Shown: positions 17,208 through 26,085, counted from the stretch's first letter. The stretch: 64,000 nt of DNA from an uncultured Desulfatitalea sp. (GCA_937868765.1 CALMNL010000004.1:1500749-1564748); one strand, 5' to 3'. A program made the numbers and translations. The notes: generated from the letters alone by a model not told the origin.

Positions 17208-17517
17208 TCCGGCCCCGAACCGGCATCCGGCATCCGGATTCCAGAATTCATCTGCCGGTCGGCATCCTTTTGGTCGGGACATCTACCTTATTAAAAGGGG
17301 CTGTCAAGCCGTTGTCCCCCCACGGGCCTCGCAATAACCAGCATCATTTCAGCCGCTTCAGCAACCCCCTTTCTCCTTGACATGACGTGCCGATCTTGAT
17401 TATAGGTCGAAGCTTGCTCGGGGGTCGGCCCTGCGATCCGTCAGTGCTGTCGGGGGTCGTGAGCGAGGGGAAGCACGCAATTCACATTAAATTCTGGACA
17501 GTTGGACGACACGCCCC
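17208..17517 (+). other. Intergenic stretch ahead of the dsr operon
   Basis: 310 bases without a gene. It contains short CGGCATCC direct repeats near 17221-17240 and the promoter candidate at 17377-17406. No intrinsic terminator is obvious after the SDR gene. Confidence 0.6.
17377..17406 (+). promoter_or_regulatory. Sigma70-like promoter for the rsbRD-dsrMKJOP operon
   Basis: A perfect TTGACA (17377-17382), an 18-base spacer and TATAGG (17401-17406, four of six bases). It points towards the RsbRD-type gene at 17518 and the dsr genes behind it. Transcription would start near 17413 and give a leader of about 105 bases. Confidence 0.5.
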
Positions 17518-18033
17518 ATGAGTGTGATGGCGCCGCTAGGATCGCAAAAAGAAGCCATTCTGGGCCGATGGCTCGCACGGGTAATCGATACCTACCCCCC
17601 TGAGACCGCTCGCTTTCTGCGAAGCCAGAAGGATCCTTTCGCCAACCCGGTGGGCCACGCCACCCGCCAGAGCCTGACGGCCCTGATCGATCTCCTGGTT
17701 GCAGGCTTGGACGAGGCGGCGGCCAGAGCGGCTCTCGATCCTGTTATCCGGGTGCGCGCCATTCAAGCCTTTTCTCCCGCCCAAGCCGTAGGCTTCGTGT
17801 TCGACCTCAAGGTCATCCTGCGTGAAACGCTGGGCACCCTGCCCAAGGCCGCCGACGAACTTTCGCTGCTCGACGGCCGCATCGATCGTTTGGCGCTGAT
17901 AGCCTTCGACATTTACATGCAATGCCGTGAAAAGATTTACGAACTCAAAGCCAACGAAATGAAAAATACGACGTACAAGGCATTTGCCAGAGCAGGCCTT
18001 ATCAAAGATCAAGATCAAGGAGCCGGACAATGA
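17518..18033 (+). CDS. RsbRD-type N-terminal domain sensor protein upstream of dsr
   Basis: A 171-residue soluble, all-helical protein resembling the RsbRD N-terminal domain (RsbT co-antagonist, PF14361): ILGRWLARVIDTYPPETARFL, then NPVGHATRQSLTALIDLLVAGLD and FSPAQAVGFVFDLKVILRE. Proteins of this type precede dsrMKJOP in many sulfate-reducing Desulfobacterota. The STAS half of RsbR proteins is absent. Nearby, only the dsr operon follows on the same strand, so it may sense redox or ligand state for the Dsr complex or its expression. No ribosome site is obvious before the ATG. Confidence 0.8.
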   Translation: MSVMAPLGSQKEAILGRWLARVIDTYPPETARFLRSQKDPFANPVGHATRQSLTALIDLLVAGLDEAAARAALDPVIRVRAIQAFSPAQAVGFVFDLKVILRETLGTLPKAADELSLLDGRIDRLALIAFDIYMQCREKIYELKANEMKNTTYKAFARAGLIKDQDQGAGQ

Positions 18034-18107
18034 GTGATCCCGGCTCCGGCGGGGGCGCGGACAGGACCGCGGCCGCCCGAACGAGTTTAAACCCTTTTCA
18101 TATGGAG

Positions 18108-18127
18108 GGCCCCGATCGGTCGGGGCC
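18108..18127 (+). other. Strong RNA hairpin between rsbRD-type gene and dsrM
   Basis: A perfect 8-bp stem, GGCCCCGA-TCGG-TCGGGGCC, with a four-base loop, 19 bases ahead of the dsrM ATG. No U-run follows, so it is not an intrinsic terminator. It may set an mRNA processing or stability boundary so that dsrMKJOP is produced at a different level from the sensor gene. Confidence 0.5.
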
Positions 18128-18146
18128 AAGAGTGAGGTGCGGGTAG

Positions 18147-19208
18147 ATGAATAAATTTTACTTATCATCATTGCTGGCGGTTTTTGTGCTGGCCCTGATC
18201 GCCTGGGCGGGAGGCCCCGCTCTCCCCTGGCTGTTTGGGATTGTTCTACCGTATGCGGCCGTCATCCTTTTCGTCGTGGGGGTGATCCGCAAGGTCATGG
18301 GCTGGTCGCGGTCGGCTGTGCCGTTCGCCATTCCCACCACCGGCGGCCAGCAGCGCTCCATGCCGTGGATCAATCAGAACAAGATCGACAATCCCTCGAC
18401 CAAGTTCGGTGTTTTCATCCGCATGGCGCTGGAAATCCTGACGTTCCGGTCGCTTTTCCGCAACACCCGCATAAAGATGACCGAGGAAGGCCGCTTCAGC
18501 TACAACCTGGAGCTCTTCCTGTGGATCGGCGCCCTGGCCTTCCATTACGCCTTCCTGGCCACCCTGGTGCGTCACCTGCGCTTTTTTCTGGAGCCGGTGC
18601 CCTTATGCATCAAGGCCATCGAGACCATCGACAGCTTCTTCCGCTTCGAGATCTCCTACGACGCCATCCAGTTCGGTCTGCCCGGCGTTTACATCTCGGG
18701 CATCGTGCTGTTTGCCGCGGTGAGCTACCTTTTCCTGCGGCGCCTGTTGATTTCCAAGGTGCGCTACATCTCCCTGGCCCAGGACTATTTCCCCCTGTTT
18801 CTCATCATGGGCATCGCCTTCACTGGCATCCTGATGCGCTATTTCACCAAGGTGGAGATCGCGGCGATCAAGGACCTGACCATGAGCCTGGTCACCTTCA
18901 AGGCCCTGGCCTTCAACGTGCCCCAAGGCATCGGACCGCTTTTCTATATCCACCTGATCCTGGTCTGCACGCTGCTGGCCTATTTCCCCTTCAGCAAGCT
19001 GATGCACATGGGCGGCATCTTCCTGAGCCCGACGCGCAACATGACGGCCAACACCCGCGAGGTGCGGCATGTGAACCCCTGGAACTATCCGGTCAAGGTG
19101 CACACCTACGAGGCCTACGAAAACGAGTTCCGCGAAAAAATGATCGAGGCCGGACTGCCGGTGGACAAGATGCCCGATGAATCGACCGCGGAAGAGGAAA
19201 AGGAGTAA
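18147..19208 (+). CDS. dsrM: DsrM, menaquinol-oxidising cytochrome b subunit of DsrMKJOP
   Basis: A 353-residue integral membrane protein, homologous to the NarI-type gamma subunit, that carries two b hemes and oxidises menaquinol. The N terminus has two close hydrophobic helices (about 4-50), and five more follow. AFHYAFLATLVRHLRF contains candidate heme histidines, and PFSKLMHMGGIFLSPTRNMTANTREVRHVNPW is a DsrM hallmark near the C terminus. The following dsrK starts six bases later. DsrM passes electrons to DsrK, which faces the cytoplasm, in dissimilatory sulfate respiration. Confidence 0.95.
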   Translation: MNKFYLSSLLAVFVLALIAWAGGPALPWLFGIVLPYAAVILFVVGVIRKVMGWSRSAVPFAIPTTGGQQRSMPWINQNKIDNPSTKFGVFIRMALEILTFRSLFRNTRIKMTEEGRFSYNLELFLWIGALAFHYAFLATLVRHLRFFLEPVPLCIKAIETIDSFFRFEISYDAIQFGLPGVYISGIVLFAAVSYLFLRRLLISKVRYISLAQDYFPLFLIMGIAFTGILMRYFTKVEIAAIKDLTMSLVTFKALAFNVPQGIGPLFYIHLILVCTLLAYFPFSKLMHMGGIFLSPTRNMTANTREVRHVNPWNYPVKVHTYEAYENEFREKMIEAGLPVDKMPDESTAEEEKE

Positions 19209-19214
19209 ACGACC

Positions 19215-20846
19215 ATGGCAGACGAAACACCCAAACCCTCCGAACTCTTATCGAACATCGATTATCGTCCGCCCGCCAAGCAGTGGATGGACGTGCCGGT
19301 CAATATCCGCAAGGGCATGTACTGCTACGCCGCCAACCCCAAGAGCGTCGAGTACCTGGGCCTGCCCAATGCCCGGGCCTGGAACCCCACCGACGAGGAT
19401 TGGAAGCTGCCCGAAAACTGGCAGCAGATCCTCCACGAAGGGTTCAAGGAGCGCCTGGAGAAGTTCCGTTCCATCAAGGTCTTCATGGATATCTGCGTGC
19501 GCTGCGGCGCCTGCGCCGACAAGTGCCACTTCTTCATCGGCACCGGCGACCCCAAGAACATGCCCGTTCTGCGCGCAGAACTGCTGCGCTCGGTCTACCG
19601 CAACGACTTCACCCTCATGGGCAAACTGCTGGGCCGCTTCGCCGGTGCGCGCCCCATGACCATCGACGTGCTCAAGGAGTGGTGGTACTATCTGTTCCAG
19701 TGCACCGAGTGCCGGCGCTGCTCGCTCTATTGCCCTTACGGCATCGACACCGCCGAGATCACCATGTTTGGTCGCGAGCTGATCAACCTGCTGGGCCTGA
19801 ACATCGACTGGATCGCCACCCCGGTGGCCAACTGCTACCGCACCGGCAACCACCTGGGCATCCAGCCGCACGCCTTCAAGGACATGATCGATTTCTTCGT
19901 GGACGACATCGAAGAGATCACCGGCGTTCGCATGGAGCCCAATTTCAACAAGAAGGGCGCCGACATCCTCTTCATCACCCCCTCGGGCGATGTCTTCGCC
20001 GACCCCGGCACCTACACCTGCATGGGCTACCTGATGCTGTTCCACTTCCTCAAGGAGAAGTACGGCCTGGACGTGACCTGGAGCACCTACGCCTCCGAGG
20101 GCGGCAACTTCGGCTCGTTCACCTCCCACGAGGTGATGAAGCGGCTCAACGCCAAGATGTATCTGGAGGCCCGGCGCCTGGGGGTCAAATGGATCCTGGG
20201 CGGCGAGTGCGGCCACATGTGGCGCGTGATCAATCAGTATATGGACACCATGAACGGCCCGGCCGACTTTTTGGAAGTGCCGGTCAACCCCATCACCGGC
20301 ACGCGCTTCGAAAACGCGGCCTCCACCAAGATGGTGCACATCGCCGAGTTCACCGCCGATCTGATCAAGCACGGCAAGCTGGACCTTAAGCCCGAGCGCA
20401 ATGACAATAAGATCCTGACCTTCCATGATTCATGCAACCCGGCCCGCGGCATGGGCATGTTCGACGAACCGCGCTACGTGATCCAGAACGTGGCCAATCA
20501 CTTCTACGACATGCCGGCCAACACCATCCGCGAGCAGACCTTCTGCTGCGGCAGCGGTTCGGGCCTCAATGCCGGTGAAAACATGGAAGAGCGCATGGCC
20601 GGCGGTCTGCCCCGGGCCAACGCGGTCAAATACGTCCATGAGAAACACGGCGTGAACATGCTGGCCTGCGTCTGCGCCATCGACCGGGCGGCGCTGCCCA
20701 CCTCCATGGCCTATTGGGTGCCGGAGGTACAGGTCACCGGTATGACCGAACTGGTGGCCAACGCCCTCGTCCTGCCTGGAGAACAAGAACGCACCACGGA
20801 CCTGCGCGGCGAACCGCTGCCGGGAATGGAGGAAGCCGATGAATGA
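19215..20846 (+). CDS. dsrK: DsrK, HdrD-like iron-sulfur subunit of DsrMKJOP
   Basis: A 543-residue cytoplasmic iron-sulfur protein. Two ferredoxin-type [4Fe-4S] motifs are visible: C94, C97, C100, C104 and C163, C166, C169, C173. Two CCG-type cysteine-rich regions follow (CMGYLMLFHF to GGECGHMWR, and HDSCNPARGMG to FCCGSGSGLN) and would hold the unusual cluster of heterodisulfide reductases. AGGAG lies before the ATG. The length is typical of DsrK. It is thought to reduce the DsrC trisulfide formed by dissimilatory sulfite reductase. It overlaps dsrJ by eight bases. Confidence 0.97.
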   Translation: MADETPKPSELLSNIDYRPPAKQWMDVPVNIRKGMYCYAANPKSVEYLGLPNARAWNPTDEDWKLPENWQQILHEGFKERLEKFRSIKVFMDICVRCGACADKCHFFIGTGDPKNMPVLRAELLRSVYRNDFTLMGKLLGRFAGARPMTIDVLKEWWYYLFQCTECRRCSLYCPYGIDTAEITMFGRELINLLGLNIDWIATPVANCYRTGNHLGIQPHAFKDMIDFFVDDIEEITGVRMEPNFNKKGADILFITPSGDVFADPGTYTCMGYLMLFHFLKEKYGLDVTWSTYASEGGNFGSFTSHEVMKRLNAKMYLEARRLGVKWILGGECGHMWRVINQYMDTMNGPADFLEVPVNPITGTRFENAASTKMVHIAEFTADLIKHGKLDLKPERNDNKILTFHDSCNPARGMGMFDEPRYVIQNVANHFYDMPANTIREQTFCCGSGSGLNAGENMEERMAGGLPRANAVKYVHEKHGVNMLACVCAIDRAALPTSMAYWVPEVQVTGMTELVANALVLPGEQERTTDLRGEPLPGMEEADE

Positions 20847-21243
20847 TAAAAAATGGATCGTATTGGGACTGGCGGTTTTCCTGGTCCTGTTTCTGTCGCC
20901 CTTCTTGTACAACGTCCTGATAAAAGGGGCCAAGGCGGCGCCCATGCCCGAGGTGGTCCTGACGGAAAAGGCCAAGGCCGCCAAGCAATGCGTCATGCCC
21001 ACCGAGTTCATGCGGGCCAATCACATGCAATTGCTCGACGAGTGGCGGCTCAAGGTGGTGCGTTCCGGTCTGCGGGACTTCACCAATGCCGAAGGCAAAA
21101 CCTTCAACATGAGCCTGTCCAACACCTGTCTGGATTGTCACAGCAACAAGGCCGACTTTTGCGACCGTTGCCATAATTATGCGTCCGTCGCCCCCTACTG
21201 CTGGGATTGCCACATTCAAAACCCCCAAGGAGAAACGAAATGA
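20839..21243 (+). CDS. dsrJ: DsrJ, triheme cytochrome c of DsrMKJOP
   Basis: A 134-residue periplasmic cytochrome anchored by an uncleaved N-terminal helix (about 6-28). Three CxxCH sites bind heme c: CLDCH (97-101), CDRCH (108-112) and CWDCH (121-125). The conserved cysteine in CVMPTEFMRANH (C51) matches the residue proposed as an unusual His/Cys heme ligand in DsrJ of Allochromatium vinosum. GGAGGAA precedes the ATG. The gene overlaps dsrK at its start and dsrO at its end, indicating tight coupling. Confidence 0.97.
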   Translation: MNDKKWIVLGLAVFLVLFLSPFLYNVLIKGAKAAPMPEVVLTEKAKAAKQCVMPTEFMRANHMQLLDEWRLKVVRSGLRDFTNAEGKTFNMSLSNTCLDCHSNKADFCDRCHNYASVAPYCWDCHIQNPQGETK

Positions 21244-22031
21244 AAAGCAGCCGCAGACGCTTTATTAAGTTGGCGGGCATCGCCGCTTTGGGGCTTGGCG
21301 CTCAGCCGGCGATCAAGGCCATCGCCCCTGCCGCCGAACATGGGTCCCAGATGCAATTCACCCAAAGCCCCAACGCCTTGACCGCCAAACAGTGGGCCAT
21401 GGTGATCGACGCCCGCCGTTTTAAAACTCCGGCGGATCTGGAACCGATGATCGAGGCGTGCCACAAGCTTCACAACGTCCCCCATTTCACCGAGAAGCGA
21501 CATGAGATCAAATGGATATGGGAAACTCACTACCATAATGCGTTTCCCAACGTCCCCAACCGTTTCATCAGCGAAGAGACAGAGGAGCGTCCTTATCTGG
21601 TGCTCTGCAACCATTGCCAGAATCCCCCTTGCGTGCGGGCCTGCCCAACCCAGGCCACTTTCAAGCGCGCGAGCGACGGCATCGTCATGATGGACATGCA
21701 CCGTTGCATCGGCTGCCGTTTCTGCATGGCGGCCTGTCCTTACGGCTCGCGCAGTTTCAACTTTGTCGATCCCCTCAAGGGTCTGGTGGAGAGCGAGATC
21801 AACCTGAAATATCCACGCCGGATGAAGGGTGTCGTTGAAAAGTGCACCTTCTGCGTGGAGCGCCTGGCCGAAGGTCAGATGCCGGCCTGCGTGGAAGCCT
21901 CCAACGGCGCCATCGTCTTTGGCGATCTGGAAGATCCCGAATCCGAAGTGCGGCAAGTCCTGCGAGAGAATTTTACCATCCGGCGCAAACAGAACCTAGG
22001 CACCGAACCATGCGTCTATTACATCGTGTGA
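21240..22031 (+). CDS. dsrO: DsrO, Tat-exported iron-sulfur subunit of DsrMKJOP
   Basis: A 263-residue periplasmic ferredoxin-like protein. The start is the ATG overlapping the dsrJ stop (ATGA). The N terminus MKSSRRRFIKLAGIAALGLG is a twin-arginine signal. Cysteine motifs for several [4Fe-4S] clusters follow: CNHCQNPPCVRACP (about 123), CIGCRFCMAACPYG (about 160) and CTFCVERLAEGQMPAC (about 203). It resembles HybA/NrfC-type subunits and connects DsrJ with the membrane protein DsrP. Confidence 0.96.
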   Translation: MKSSRRRFIKLAGIAALGLGAQPAIKAIAPAAEHGSQMQFTQSPNALTAKQWAMVIDARRFKTPADLEPMIEACHKLHNVPHFTEKRHEIKWIWETHYHNAFPNVPNRFISEETEERPYLVLCNHCQNPPCVRACPTQATFKRASDGIVMMDMHRCIGCRFCMAACPYGSRSFNFVDPLKGLVESEINLKYPRRMKGVVEKCTFCVERLAEGQMPACVEASNGAIVFGDLEDPESEVRQVLRENFTIRRKQNLGTEPCVYYIV

Positions 22032-22038
22032 GGTGGGT

Positions 22039-23196
22039 ATGCTCGAATTAGCCTTAAAAGGAAGCAAAGCTTATTGGACATGGGTGGTGGCCCTGCTGGG
22101 GGTCATCGGTGCCGGTTTCGTGCTCTATCTGGGGCAGCTGCAAATCGGCTTGGGCATCACCGGTATGAGCCGGGATGTCTCCTGGGGTTTTTACATCGCC
22201 AATTTCACCTACCTCGTCGGCGTGGCCGCCGGAGGCGTGATGGTCGTGTTGCCCTATTACCTGCACGACTACAAGGCCTACGGCAAGGTCACCATCCTGG
22301 GTGAATTCCTGGCCATCGCCGCGCTGGTCATGTGCCTGCTCTTCATCCTGGTGGACCTTGGCCAGCCCATGCGCGGTCTCAACGTGTTTCTCTACCCCAC
22401 GACCAACAGCGTCTTGTTTTATGACGCCCTGGTGCTCAACGGCTATTTGCTGATCAACCTGGTCGTGGGCTGGAACGTGCTGGAGGCCGAACGCAACGGC
22501 GTACACTACCAGAAATGGCTCAAACCGATCATCTACATCTCCATCCCGTTTGCCGTCAGCATCCACACGGTCACGGCCTTTCTGTATTCGGGCCTTCCCG
22601 GCCGCGGTTTCTGGCTCACGGCGATCCTGGCCCCGCGCTTCTTGAGTTCGGCCTTCGCCGCCGGACCGGCCCTGCTGGTGCTGCTGTGCCTCTTTATCCG
22701 CAAGACCACCAAGTTCGACCCGGGCAAGGAGCAGATCCAGAGCCTGGGCCTGACTGTGGCTTACGCCATCTGCATCAACGTGTTCTTCTTCCTGTGCGAG
22801 ATCTTCGTGGCCTTCTACAGCCAGATTCCCGAGCACATGGATCACATCAAGTACCTGTTCGTGGGCCTGCACGGCCACGGTGCCCTGGTGCCCTGGATGT
22901 GGACCTCCATGGCCCTGATGGTGATCGGCATCATCCTGACCGTCAACCCCGGCACCCGCAAGAATGAAACCACCCTGGCCGTGGCCTGCGCTTTAATCAT
23001 CGCCGGTACCTGGATCGACAAAGGCCTGGGCATGATCTCGGGCGGGTTCGTGCCCAACCCCCTGCACGAGGTGAACGAGTATGCGCCCACCCCGTGGGAG
23101 ATCGGCATCACCGTCGGCGTGTATGCCATCGGCGCCCTGGTGTTGACCATCCTCTACAAGATGGCTGTCGGCGTGAAGGAAGAGGTCAGGGCATAA
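22039..23196 (+). CDS. dsrP: DsrP, NrfD-like membrane subunit of DsrMKJOP
   Basis: A 385-residue protein with about ten hydrophobic helices. ATG 22039 is preferred over GTG 22033 because GAGGTGGG lies just before it. NrfD-family features include MSRDVSWGFYIANFTYLVGVAAGG in helix 2, LGQPMRGLNVFLYPTTNSVLFYD and SIPFAVSIHTVTAFLYSGLPGRGFW. NrfD proteins exchange quinol with periplasmic iron-sulfur partners and have no cofactor of their own. It is the last gene of the operon and is followed by an intrinsic terminator. Confidence 0.95.
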   Translation: MLELALKGSKAYWTWVVALLGVIGAGFVLYLGQLQIGLGITGMSRDVSWGFYIANFTYLVGVAAGGVMVVLPYYLHDYKAYGKVTILGEFLAIAALVMCLLFILVDLGQPMRGLNVFLYPTTNSVLFYDALVLNGYLLINLVVGWNVLEAERNGVHYQKWLKPIIYISIPFAVSIHTVTAFLYSGLPGRGFWLTAILAPRFLSSAFAAGPALLVLLCLFIRKTTKFDPGKEQIQSLGLTVAYAICINVFFFLCEIFVAFYSQIPEHMDHIKYLFVGLHGHGALVPWMWTSMALMVIGIILTVNPGTRKNETTLAVACALIIAGTWIDKGLGMISGGFVPNPLHEVNEYAPTPWEIGITVGVYAIGALVLTILYKMAVGVKEEVRA

Positions 23197-23222
23197 CCTG
23201 ATCGTTCCGTATTAGAAAAGGT

Positions 23223-23257
23223 AAAGGCCCGTCGGCGAGTCCGGCGGGCCTTTTTTC
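23223..23257 (+). terminator. Intrinsic terminator of the dsr operon
   Basis: GGCCCGTCGG (23226-23235), a five-base loop and CCGGCGGGCC (23241-23250) form a 10-bp stem with one G-U wobble, followed by six T. Three A precede the stem, so it could also stop transcripts arriving from the minus-strand gene that faces it. Confidence 0.85.
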
Positions 23258-23271
23258 TGTTGCCGAAGACG

Positions 23272-24087
23272 CTAGAATTCCATCACCTCGCCGACGTCGG
23301 GAACCCGGACTGAAACATTTTGTGCATATTCCTGGATAGCGCGGATGAATCCCGGCATGTCGATCAACGGCATCGGGCGGGTTTTGGTTCCCGGCAGGTG
23401 GGGTTTGGAAAAGTTGTCGTAGTGGAACAGCACCACGGTGCTGGGTCGGGTCATCGCGATGAGTCGCTGGGGATAGCCCTGCCGGCGCTTCCAGCCGGGC
23501 ACACACAGGAAGAGCACGTCGCAGGCGTGACCCTGGAGCGCTTTTTCCTCGAAATTGGCGCTGCCCACATGCAGAAAACGAATACCCTGCAACTGCAACA
23601 TGGGCGCGAACACCGTGCCTACCCGGTAGCCGCTGGCCTTCATAGGCAGCGTCATCGAGGGTCGGATCTCGCCCTCGAACGGTACCTTGCCCATGGCCAC
23701 CAGGCCGTGGGCCGAGCGAATCATGGTCACGGAGGCTGTATCGGTCAGGGTTACGGATTCGCCGCCGGCGCAGACGCGGGTGCGCTGCGGCAGGCCGTTC
23801 AGGGACATCAGGATATCCAGGGAGCGGCTGCCCACCACCGCGCAGTTGTTGCGCGCAGCGATCCAGGGCACGTCCAGGGCGTGATCCGAGTGGGTGTGAC
23901 CCACCACGATGGCCGCAACTTTCTCCGGATCGGGCAGGGCGGCATTGATGGCTGCCGGATCGGGCGTGATGCTCCTAAGCAGGGTATTGAAGATGTCGAC
24001 CCGGGTGTAATAAGGGTCGATGAGAATCACTTCCTTCTCGGTTTGAAACCGAAGTCCGGCCGCGCCGGTCCAGGTGACATGGGTCAT
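23272..24087 (-). CDS. MBL-fold metal-dependent hydrolase
   Basis: A 271-residue metallo-beta-lactamase-fold protein. The metal-binding signature HTHSDHALD starts at about residue 64, preceded by ILIDPYYTRVDIFN with the first-strand aspartate. The later SAHG, GSANFEE and FHYDNF segments supply the remaining probable metal ligands. It resembles the UlaG/YtnP-like hydrolases of broad function. It converges on dsrP across the terminator, so it is a separate unit. No signal peptide is seen; it is probably cytoplasmic. The substrate is unknown. Confidence 0.8.
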   Translation of the reverse strand: MTHVTWTGAAGLRFQTEKEVILIDPYYTRVDIFNTLLRSITPDPAAINAALPDPEKVAAIVVGHTHSDHALDVPWIAARNNCAVVGSRSLDILMSLNGLPQRTRVCAGGESVTLTDTASVTMIRSAHGLVAMGKVPFEGEIRPSMTLPMKASGYRVGTVFAPMLQLQGIRFLHVGSANFEEKALQGHACDVLFLCVPGWKRRQGYPQRLIAMTRPSTVVLFHYDNFSKPHLPGTKTRPMPLIDMPGFIRAIQEYAQNVSVRVPDVGEVMEF

Positions 24088-24339
24088 ATGGCTTTAGCCC
24101 TCCGTTTTTAGCGGCCGATAGATAGCGGCATTCAGCCTTCTATGCTATAAAATCAGTGGTCGGGCAACCGAAACATCCCTCTTTTCGATTCCGGGGCCAT
24201 TGGCGGCGAAAAAGAGCTAAATGGCGGTCCAGCCTAAAGAGATCAGTGGGGTGGCCGATAGATTAGGATGGGATATGGCCATTAGCGGGAAAGGATACCC
24301 CCGTCGGCTCCGGCAAGGGCAAGGGGAAAGGGATCGGAT

Positions 24340-24789
24340 ATGCAATTAAAAATGGAGGATCTGGCGCCCTTCCAGGAAATTTGCCGGAAAATCTGCCTGA
24401 ATATTCCACCCTCCTACCAATGGCAATGGGACCAAAAGCGGGGCATGGCCGTGGTGGTGCTTTGCGGTGAAGAGACCGAGCTGGTCTTTTTCCCGCTCTT
24501 CAAGGAGTTTCGCCACCATTGGAATTTTACCACGGAGCCGCCCGAAACCGTGGATGTCACTCAATGGGTCAACGATAAGTTCGGTCTGATGCCGGGCCAG
24601 GCGGTCTTCACCTCCCTGCCATTGCACAACCTGGTGCTGTGTGTGGCCTGGTGGCCCTGGGGCGACGACGATAAGGTTTCCATGCGGGTGGGCCTGATCC
24701 CCACCCACGGCATCAAGCTGCGGGATGAGATCGCTTATGAATGCCTGCGTCGCTGGTTGAAGATCCAACCCTGCGATCCCTCGAAATAG
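24340..24789 (+). CDS. Conserved hypothetical protein
   Basis: A 149-residue soluble protein that I do not recognise. AGGGGAAAGGGA lies shortly before the ATG, and codon use fits the backbone. It is acidic and rich in Trp (QWQWDQKRG, VAWWPWGDDD), with mixed alpha/beta segments (MAVVVLCGEETELVFFPLF). The ending LRRWLKIQPCD is helical. There is no signal peptide or membrane helix. The 252 bases before it show no gene, only a TATAAAA near 24140. It is followed closely by the promoter of the MFS gene. Confidence 0.65.
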   Translation: MQLKMEDLAPFQEICRKICLNIPPSYQWQWDQKRGMAVVVLCGEETELVFFPLFKEFRHHWNFTTEPPETVDVTQWVNDKFGLMPGQAVFTSLPLHNLVLCVAWWPWGDDDKVSMRVGLIPTHGIKLRDEIAYECLRRWLKIQPCDPSK

Positions 24790-24790
24790 G

Positions 24791-24819
24791 TTGACGCCTT
24801 TTTTATCAATGCCTATAGT
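24791..24819 (+). promoter_or_regulatory. Sigma70-like promoter for the MFS transporter
   Basis: TTGACG (24791-24796), a 17-base spacer and TATAGT (24814-24819): five of six bases in each box. A leader of about 95 bases would follow, containing a terminator-like hairpin. Confidence 0.6.
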
Positions 24820-24874
24820 CCGCCCTTCCTTTCGGTCCGCGACACCTTGATGATTGTTTTCAGATATTGAGGGG

Positions 24875-24901
24875 TTCCCGGGGACGCGGGAAGATTTTTT
24901 T
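24875..24901 (+). terminator. Terminator-like hairpin in the leader of the MFS gene
   Basis: TTCCCG (24875-24880), the loop GGGACG, and CGGGAA (24887-24892), then GA and seven T (24895-24901). It lies between the promoter and the start codon of the transporter, so it could act as an attenuator. It may instead simply end the transcript of the hypothetical gene upstream. Confidence 0.5.
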
Positions 24902-24923
24902 GTTTCTGGAGCGATGCCCACGC

Positions 24924-26081
24924 ATGTCCCCCAGCGCCAAAGCTAACGTCAAAGTGCTCTTTGCCCTTACCCTGGTGCATTTCACCGGTGACTTTTACAG
25001 TTCGTTCACCACGCCGCTTTTCCCCCTCTTCGTGGAGAGGCTGGGGCTGTCCCTGACCCAGGTGGGGCTGATCGCCGGCATCAACCGCATGCTGGCCTTT
25101 GTCGTGCAACCTTCGGTAGGCTACCTGGCCGACCGGTACCAGACCCGTGGTTTCATCATGGTGGGCCTGATCATGGCTGTGGTGTTCATTCCCCTTTCAG
25201 GGATCGCCACCGGTTTCTGGACCCTGCTGCTGGCCGTTTCGGTGGGCTCGGTGGGTTCGGCCATGTTTCACCCCTCGGTGACCGGGCTGGTGCCGCTTTA
25301 TTCGGGCAACAAGGCCGGGTTTGCCATGTCGGTGTTCAACACGGGCGGGACGCTGGCCTTCGGACTGGGTCCGCTGTTCATCACCTGGTATGCTTCGCGG
25401 TACGGTTTGGGGGCGCTGCCGCTGACCATGGTGTTGGGGCTGATTTCGGTCGCCTACCTGTTCGTCGCCGTTCCGATGCCCCAAAGCGAAGGCCTGGGCG
25501 CTCTCGGGTTTCTGGGATCGATCAAGGAGAGCCTGGGGGATGCCTGGAAAAGCGTGGCCCTCATCTGGATGGTGATGGTGCTGCGGGCTTTGGTGGGGCA
25601 GTCCTTTCTGACCTTCATGCCGGTGCTCTATGTGCAGCGGGGCAATTCGGTGGTGGCGGCCGGGGTGATTTTCACCTTGTTCACCATGTCGGGCACCATC
25701 AGCGGACTGACCGCCGGCCATCTGTCCGACCGTATCGGCTTCAAAAAGATCTTTTTTTTCACCCACAGTCTGATGGCGCCGGTGATGCTGCTCTTTTTGC
25801 ACCTTTCGGGCCGCTGGGTCTATCTGGGCGCCGTGCTGGCCGGCATGTTCGTCCTGGCCACCATGCCCCTGGGGGTGGCCCTGGCCCAGCAACTGGCGCC
25901 CAAGGGCCGTTCCATGGTCTCCAGTCTGATGATGGGATTTGCCTTCGGTCTGGGCGGCATCCTTACGCCCATCGTCGGCAGGATGGCCGATCTTTACACT
26001 ATCGAGCCGGTCCTGACCGTGGTTTCTCTGCTGCCGCTGCTGACCCTGCCGTTGATCTGGGCGTTTCCCAAAGGCCGGTAA
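24924..26081 (+). CDS. MFS transporter, fosmidomycin-resistance (FSR) type
   Basis: A 385-residue 12-helix major facilitator. ATG 24924 is chosen; the frame extends upstream through the terminator-like hairpin to a TTG with no ribosome site. The N terminus LVHFTGDFYSSFTTPLFPLFVERLGLSLTQVG and the GYLADRYQTRG loop are typical of the fosmidomycin-resistance-like MFS subfamily. GHLSDRIGFKK is the second-half counterpart. Substrates of the family include drugs and unknown metabolites, exported with proton exchange. The gene ends four bases from the convergent response-regulator gene. Confidence 0.82.
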   Translation: MSPSAKANVKVLFALTLVHFTGDFYSSFTTPLFPLFVERLGLSLTQVGLIAGINRMLAFVVQPSVGYLADRYQTRGFIMVGLIMAVVFIPLSGIATGFWTLLLAVSVGSVGSAMFHPSVTGLVPLYSGNKAGFAMSVFNTGGTLAFGLGPLFITWYASRYGLGALPLTMVLGLISVAYLFVAVPMPQSEGLGALGFLGSIKESLGDAWKSVALIWMVMVLRALVGQSFLTFMPVLYVQRGNSVVAAGVIFTLFTMSGTISGLTAGHLSDRIGFKKIFFFTHSLMAPVMLLFLHLSGRWVYLGAVLAGMFVLATMPLGVALAQQLAPKGRSMVSSLMMGFAFGLGGILTPIVGRMADLYTIEPVLTVVSLLPLLTLPLIWAFPKGR

Positions 26082-26085
26082 AATC

